A stretch of 23,714 nt of DNA from Priapulus caudatus (Eukaryota > Priapulida > Priapulimorpha > Priapulimorphida > Priapulidae). Shown here one piece after another: positions 18,521-23,714 of the stretch (the stretch's first letter is position 1; every line of letters begins with the position of its first letter). The stretch is from positions 546,246 through 569,959 of the forward strand of contig NW_014577147.1 in the NCBI RefSeq assembly GCF_000485595.1, given 5' to 3'. The translations under genes and the position numbers were made by a program. The notes below the pieces were generated by a model, which saw only the letters and a list, made by a program, of their open reading frames with translations, did not search any database and was not told the DNA's origin.

Positions 18521-18690
18521 AAACAACAACAGCAGCAGCAGCAGCAACAACAACAACAATAACACCCACCACCAACACCACAACCACCACCCACACAACC
18601 ACCACCACAACCACCACCACCACCGCAACCGCCACCACAACCGCCACCAACACCACCACCATCACCAATATCAACAACAATTAACAACTA
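18421..18690 (+). repeat. CAC/CAA/CAG trinucleotide repeat complex
   Basis: (CAC)-type, then (CAA)n at about 18484-18530, a short (CAG)n, (CAA)n again, then (CCA/ACC)n. A degenerate CAA-rich tail continues to about 18850. Poly-valine and poly-cysteine minus-strand frames are artefacts. Confidence 0.95.
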
Positions 18691-18850
18691 CAAAGCATTG
18701 TTAACGGAACTATCAATGTCCCGGCCGCAAACAGCACTAGTACCGCCTAATAATTATTTTGTCATCAAAAATAACAGAAACGGCAATAACAGCACAGTGG
18801 CAACGGCAACAGTTATAACAGGAACAACAGCAGTAACAACAATAACATTA

Positions 18851-19860
18851 GCTCAGCTATTACATAGTTTAACGCTTTGAAAATGTTTCACTCGGCTTGT
18901 ATTGTAAGTCGCGCAATGTTTTTGGCGAACCCGGAAATGGTACGTGTTTACTTTGCGTGTCAAGCCATGTGTGATAGCGTGGTGTGGTTTCCTTGCATCC
19001 GGCGCCTGTCTAGAACACATTGCTAGTATAATTAACTGCGATGTGAAGCCGCACTTCTTACAACGCCCCTTCCAAATATTACCGCAACATCTGCCAGCTG
19101 CGGTTAATCGCTTATAATAAATTAAGACGCTGACAAATTCGCTTGCGATTTCACTGGAAAACATACTCTCAATCATCCTGCCACCTCTAGGCGACTGATA
19201 AAGCCATTGCTAATGATAGCAATTATCGCCCGCCTCGTAGTAGCTGCTCCATGTCGGCGGACGACCCATGCACACAGACAGCAAGGAAGCTGGCGTCGGT
19301 AGCAGCATCGTGCTTGATAAGCGCATTACATGATAGTCATTATAGTAATCCACATTAAGCTAATGCTGTGAGTCCGGCAGTTCGATGTGTCATATCGTTG
19401 GAATCAGCCGGATCCGACAACTTTGAGGACAATATATTACATATTCATGAAATGTGTCATCCGCAGTTGGGCTAACGCGTTTTTACGAGACACGCAGAGA
19501 TACTTGCAAATGCGACCACTTAAACTACGAGAGATCTTGGAAGATTTGAGCGCAAATAGAAATAGACTTTCGTGGTTCATGTAAACACTGAATAGCTTAC
19601 AAGATGAGAATCTATAAACAACGATGGCGTGTAAACCGATGCGTGCTCGAAGCGGCGCAACAATGGCTAAAGCCGTATTACCTGACGGTACACAAAAGCC
19701 AACGCGTATATATATTGTTATGTAAATGTAAAATGTAAATGTAAAACTGATGTGATGACCCCCATGGATCGGTGTGCGCCACTTCGATCCGCGCCCCACG
19801 CTGCGCCAACGCGCCCCCTTTCTATTTTTAGTTTGTTTTCCCCGTGATCAGCTGTTTGGC
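18851..19860. other. Gene-free stretch
   Basis: Unique sequence with a small hairpin ATTGCTAATGATAGCAAT near 19207-19224 and a short aaatgta repeat near 19723-19744. Open frames of 45-120 codons exist on both strands but lack splice, promoter or domain support. Confidence 0.4.
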
Positions 19861-19883
19861 AGTTCTCGGTGATTTCGTTATAT

Positions 19884-20105
19884 GTATGTATATATATATA
19901 TATATGTGTGTGTTGTGCTGTTGTGTTTGTGTGTGTTGTTGGTGTGTCGGCTTTGTGTGTGTGTGTGTGTGGGATGTGTGTCGTGCGTGCCGTGCGTGCG
20001 TGCGTGCATGCGCTGCGTGTGCGTGCGTCCGTGGCCGTGCGTGCGTTGGGGCACTATGTGTGTGTGATGTGATTGTGGTGTGTGTGTGTGGCTCAGCGCG
20101 AGCGC

Positions 20106-20156
<51 letters not shown>

Positions 20157-20170
20157 CGTGTGTGTGTATG
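19884..20170 (+). repeat. (TA)n/(GT)n/(CGTG)n compound repeat
   Basis: (TA)n, then GT-rich DNA, CGTGCGTG words around 19980-20045, and a clean (GT)n at about 20110-20152. Confidence 0.93.
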
Positions 20171-20280
20171 CAACCAGAATAGTCGCTCACGGTTGCGCAC
20201 GGAGCGGACACATCTGGTGTGGCTGGTGGCTCAGCCCACGGTATTCTAAGACCGTGGGTGGCAGCGGTTGTGCACAGCGT

Positions 20281-20600
20281 TTGTTATTGCCAAACGTTTG
20301 TTTGCTCGGGCCAGCCATTGTTTACGTGCGGGGTTTGTTTACGGTGCAGCGTTTATTTACCGGCTAGCGTGTGGTCACGTGGCACGCCTTGCTTATCTCC
20401 TGATATCTTCACGCGGTGACATTTGTTTGCGCAGAGCAGTGTTTTTTATACGGGTCAGGTTAATTTTGACCACGAGACAGCGTCTGTTAACGGCGCGTGC
20501 TTCTATTACGGGACGGCGCTTGTTTACGGAGCAGAGCTTGTTTACGGAGCAGAGTTTGTTTACGAGCAGCGTTTTGTTTATGACACCGTTTTAGCATCCT
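20281..20600 (+). repeat. 18-bp minisatellite with forkhead-site core
   Basis: Degenerate tandem repeat whose best units read TTGTTTACGGAGCAGAGC. Cores at 20484, 20502, 20520, 20538, 20556 and 20574 are exactly 18 bp apart. An upstream set at 20318, 20335, 20353, 20371 and 20389 is spaced 17-18 bp. Seven cores, counting 20649, are TTGTTTAC or one base off. GTAAACAA is the known forkhead (FOX) consensus. An 18-bp unit keeps frame, so one plus frame reads LFTEQS hexapeptides; I treat this as a by-product. Confidence 0.8.
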
Positions 20601-20831
20601 GATTATCATTTAGTGATCAATATCGATTTTTTTCACTGCATGGGCAGGTTGTTTACGTGAACTTGTTGACACGTGCCTTGTTGACACGTTAACCAGCGTG
20701 GATTCCTTACAGTTGCAAGCTGCTGCTTGTGTTGCAAGAAATGCAGTGGAAATGTTGGGCTCACACTAGAGTGTGTCGACAGAGATACGGCGACTACGAT
20801 GACCGTCATATTGATCACCATAGTGTTACTA

Positions 20832-21030
20832 TTAGGATAGTGTTAGGGTAAGGTTGGAGTTAGGCCTACGGTTAAGATTAGGACCTTTATTCGAAAAATA
20901 ACCCAACCAAAACTCATATAACTCAAATTCTAATTCTAACTCCAACCGTAACCGCAGGCATACCACTAACGCTAAATATAACTCTATCACTAATCCCAGT
21001 CCAATCCTACTTCTAACTCTAAGCACAATC
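20832..21030. repeat. Degenerate telomere-like repeats, head-to-head
   Basis: 20832-20883 is G-rich in the TTAGGG manner (gttagggtaaggttggagttagg). After a short spacer, 20899-21030 is the C-rich complement (ataacccaacc, ctaattctaactccaacc, ctaacg). The vocabulary is that of diverged TTAGGG arrays. Confidence 0.55.
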
Positions 21031-21365
21031 TTATAGCGAATCATATGATGGTCCTCGTTTGCAACCTTAGACGACGATCATTCAGTTAAAGCTGCACGCG
21101 TAATTCTGCGATGCTACCAAGTGTCTGTGTGACTCATCTTCTAAACGCGTGCCAGACATCAGTATTTGTGTACGCGCGGAATTCGGCAGTGGCAACCCTC
21201 GCGCGCGAGTGTGGCGGCCTGCGTGTGCCGGCACCAGACACCCAGCTGGACTCCTGTTTACGCATTCTAACGAGGCGGGTCGTTCTTAGTTCCGTGCATT
21301 ACTCGCTGGTGCCATGCCGACGCCGCAGCCTTATGTATCGTCAAATGGTGCCGTAGTTTACGGCG

Positions 21366-21450
21366 TGTTTTTGCACCATTGTTACCTTATAATCATTACC
21401 TTATACCATCCATCCCATTGTTACCACCATCACCATTGTTACCTTATATC
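21366..21450 (+). repeat. Short degenerate repeat of CACCATTGTTACCTTATA
   Basis: The 18-base word, in full or part, recurs at about 21374, 21398, 21416 and 21431 with CATC fillers. No gene. Confidence 0.6.
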
Positions 21451-21509
21451 ATCGCGTATTTGTATCGCCTTCCAGACATTTTACTCCCAATGTATTTGTC
21501 ATTAAAATA

Positions 21510-21730
21510 GTAACACACGATGTGAGTGCGCGCGTACGTGTTCGTGTGCTTGCGCGTATGCGTATGCGCGCGCGTTCATGGTGCGTGCATGTGTACTGTG
21601 TGTATGGTACGTGTGCGTGCGCGCGTGTGCGTCGTGCTTGCGTACGTGCGTGCATAGTGCGTGTGTGGTGCTGCTTGCTTGCGTGCGTGCGTGGGTTTCT
21701 GTGTACGTGTGTGTGTACATGCGTATGCAG
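21510..21730 (+). repeat. CGTG/GCGC-rich low-complexity tract
   Basis: Irregular GTGCGTGCGCGCG words on the plus strand. Arg/Cys/Val or His/Thr frames are artefacts. Confidence 0.85.
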
Positions 21731-21892
21731 CGTAATATGCCCAGTAATTTCGCAATGGCTACAACAGGGCCACCGTTGTCAAGACTGTTGGAACTTGCCT
21801 GTTCGCACGCGTCCGATTGCATAAATATTCACTGCCTATTCACTGTTTCACTGCTATAATTTCGCTCTGACCAGAGGTGCGCTGCTAACGCA

Positions 21893-21896
<4 letters not shown>

Positions 21897-21936
<40 letters not shown>

Positions 21937-21946
21937 NNNNNNNNNN
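21897..21946. other. (CT)n running into a 10-N gap
   Basis: About 19 CT units end at 21936, then ten Ns (21937-21946). A nominal 10-N gap usually marks a join of unknown size. Confidence 0.95.
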
Positions 21947-23714
21947 CCTCAACCAAGCGCCCCTCCGCACTATGCAGCACCACTGCCTCCTGCATTCAAT
22001 TACCTCAACACCAACCCGTCACCAAGCGCACCATCGCCGCTGAAGCACACCACTCCTCTGCATCACTTGTACCCAACCCACGGACCCCTCACCGAAGGCC
22101 GCCCCTCCACTAGCTAGCAAACCACTGCCTCGCTGCATGCACTTACCGCAACACCAACCCTCACCAAGCGGCCCCCGTCCAACTAAGCGCACCACTCCTC
22201 CTTGGCATCACTCTTACCCAACACCAAGCCTCTCACCAAGCGCCCGCTCCCCTAGCGCAGCAAGCACCACTGCCTCCTGCATCAGCTTATCGCCAACACC
22301 AACCCGTCACGCAAGCGCCCCTCTCCTAGCGCCAGGCACCACGCCTCCCTGCATGGCACTTACCGCAACACCAACGCCCTCACCAAGCGCCCGCTCGCCC
22401 TAGCAGCACCACTCCTCCTGCACTCAACTTACGCGCAACACACGCGAACCGCCTCCACCCAAGACGCCCCTCGCCCTAGCAGCACGAACTCCTGCCTGCA
22501 TCCCTCCGCCGTGCGAAACGCCCTCAGCCAAGCCGAGCCCTCCCGCTAGCATGCAGCCAACTCCTCGTTCTGCCAGTCACTTACCCAACACCACCCGCTC
22601 ACCGAAGCACACCCTCCCCTAGCAGCACCACTCCTCCTCATCCCTGCCCGGCGCACCAACCCCTCACCAAGGGGCGCACCCTCCACTAGGCAGCAAGCAC
22701 TTCCTCTTGCAGGTCACTTACCCAAGCACGCAGAACCCTCACAGCCCCTCCCTAGTCAGCACCACTCCTGACCTGCATCACTTACCCAAGCACCAACCCC
22801 CTCACCGAAGCACCTGCAACCTAGCAGCACACTCCCTCCTGCATCAAACTACCCAACAGCCAACCCCTCACCAAGGCGCGCCCTCCCCTAGCAAAGGCAC
22901 GCACTCCTCCTGCAAATCACTACCCAAACATGCCAACGCCTCACCAAGCACTCAACTCCCCTAGCAGCACCACTCCTCCTGCATCACTTACCCAAGCACG
23001 CAACGCCCTCACCAGCGCACCCTCCCCTAGAGCACCACTCCTCCGTGCAGTCACTACCCAACACCAACCCCTCACCAAGCGCCCGCCTCCTCCTAGGCAG
23101 CACCAACCTCCTCCTGCCATCGCCTCCCTCGCCGCAACGCAACCCTCAACCAAGCGCCCCTCCCATAGGCAAGCACCGACGTCCTCCTTGCATCACTTAA
23201 CCCAAACACCAACCCCTTCACCAGGCGCCCTCCCCTAGCAGCAAGGACCACTCCTCCATGCATCACGTACCCAACACCAACCCGCTCACCAAGCGCCCTC
23301 CCCTAGCAGCACCACATCCTCCTGCATCCACCTTTACCCACAACAACCCGTCACGCAAGCGCCTCCTTCCTAGCAGCACCGACTGGCCTCCTGCATCCCT
23401 CCCGCGCGCGCCACCCGCAACCCCCTCACGCCCGAAAGCGCCCCGGTCCCCTCACGCAGCAGTCACCCGACTCCTCCGCATCACTTACCAACACCGAACC
23501 CCGTCACAAGCGCCCCTTCCCCCTAGCAGCCACCAACTCCTCCTGCACCTCACTTACCCCAAGCCCAACTACCCTCACCCAAGCGGCGACCCCGCTCCGC
23601 TCAGCAAGCACCACTGGCTACGTCTGCAATCCGCCCTCCCGGCCGCACCCAAGCCGTCCACCAAGCACGCTGTCGTTCCACTAGGCAAGCACCACTCCTC
23701 CTGCATCACTTACC
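21947..23714 (+). repeat. About 62-bp satellite array, noisy
   Basis: About 25 tandem units reaching the window end. In order, the core words are ACCAACCCCTCACCAAGCG, CCCTCCCCTAGCAGCACC, ACTCCTCCTGCATCACTTA and CCCAAC, about 62 bp together. Observed spacing averages about 70 because of scattered one- and two-base insertions, mostly G or C. In some units CATCACTTACCC is replaced by CATCCCTCCCGC (near 22500, 22640, 23110, 23395, 23630), so two unit types alternate irregularly. 62 is not a multiple of three and frames break at the insertions, so no protein is encoded. Confidence 0.93.

Noticed and set aside
18338-18687. Poly-Leu/Val/Cys minus-strand frames, membrane-like at first sight
   Set aside because: Translation of CAA/CAC trinucleotide repeats in three frames.
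19387-19584. 65-codon plus-strand frame
   Set aside because: Starts with GTG; the inner ATG gives only 45 residues with no domain or promoter context.
20268-20594. 108-codon frame with LFTEQS hexapeptides as a repeat protein
   Set aside because: Follows from the 18-bp minisatellite; upstream units do not keep a consistent hexapeptide and there is no gene context.
22137-23238. Pro/Ser/Thr-rich frames resembling mucins or extensins
   Set aside because: They come from the noisy 62-bp satellite; the unit is not a multiple of three and frames shift at each insertion.
21947-23714. CRISPR-like regular array
   Set aside because: Contiguous tandem satellite without unique spacers, in a eukaryotic sequence.

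Overview
This is a piece of a eukaryotic, almost certainly animal, genome scaffold. No prokaryote-like gene layout is present. There are many long dinucleotide, tetranucleotide and pentanucleotide repeats, CpG is not depleted, two assembly gaps occur (692 N and 10 N), and the only recognisable coding sequence stops at a consensus GTGAGT splice donor. Together with TTAA-targeting transposons that carry a P2X7-receptor-tail-like domain, this suggests a marine invertebrate; I cannot place the phylum from sequence alone.

Layout. 1-5267 is gene-free DNA: a CA/CGCA-rich start, two long purine-rich tracts (about 740-1370 and 3480-3860), an AT plus GT complex (1709-2015), a (CA)n (3320-3370), and a palindromic CGTACCGT/ACGGTACG block running into the gap at 5268-5959. 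6031-6340 is a pentanucleotide (CAACA)n/(CAACG)n array. 6684-6836 is a palindrome-rich TGTACA minisatellite. 8309-8458 is (GT)n/(GA)n.

8.7-13.2 kb is the biologically richest part. A complete 889-bp TTAA transposon (8703-9591) with inverted repeats of about 120-130 bp carries, on the minus strand, an intact first exon. That exon encodes an acidic N-terminus followed by a WCxCGxC...CxCC zinc-binding motif like the C-terminal (ballast) domain of P2X7 receptors, and it ends in a perfect splice donor. A second, decayed copy lies in opposite orientation at 11865-12619. A different TTAA MITE (12639-13130) follows 15 bp later, then a 70-bp hairpin. Five perfect CRE palindromes (TGACGTCA) fall between 9.4 and 14.7 kb, three of them inside the transposons. 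Between the two P2X7-like copies are a promoter-like segment (CRE, TATAAAAG, short ORF, 10072-10454) and a possible first exon with a GTAAGT donor (11402-11558, minus).

13.2-20.2 kb is again mostly non-coding, with (GATA)n, (CA)n, (TC)n, a Z-DNA-prone CA/CG tract, (CCAT)n and CAA/CAC repeats, poly-G runs, and the second copy of a 78-bp dispersed repeat also seen at 7555. 20281-20600 is a degenerate 18-bp minisatellite whose repeated core is TTGTTTAC, a forkhead-factor consensus. 20832-21030 is degenerate telomere-like sequence in head-to-head orientation. From 21947 to the end is a roughly 62-bp satellite of about 25 units with insertion-rich noise typical of uncorrected long reads.

No complete multi-exon host gene, tRNA or rRNA could be supported. 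The standout is the TTAA transposon that packages a promoter-type site, a start codon, a P2X7-tail-like zinc motif exon and a splice donor, with no transposase: a possible mobile 5' exon donor.
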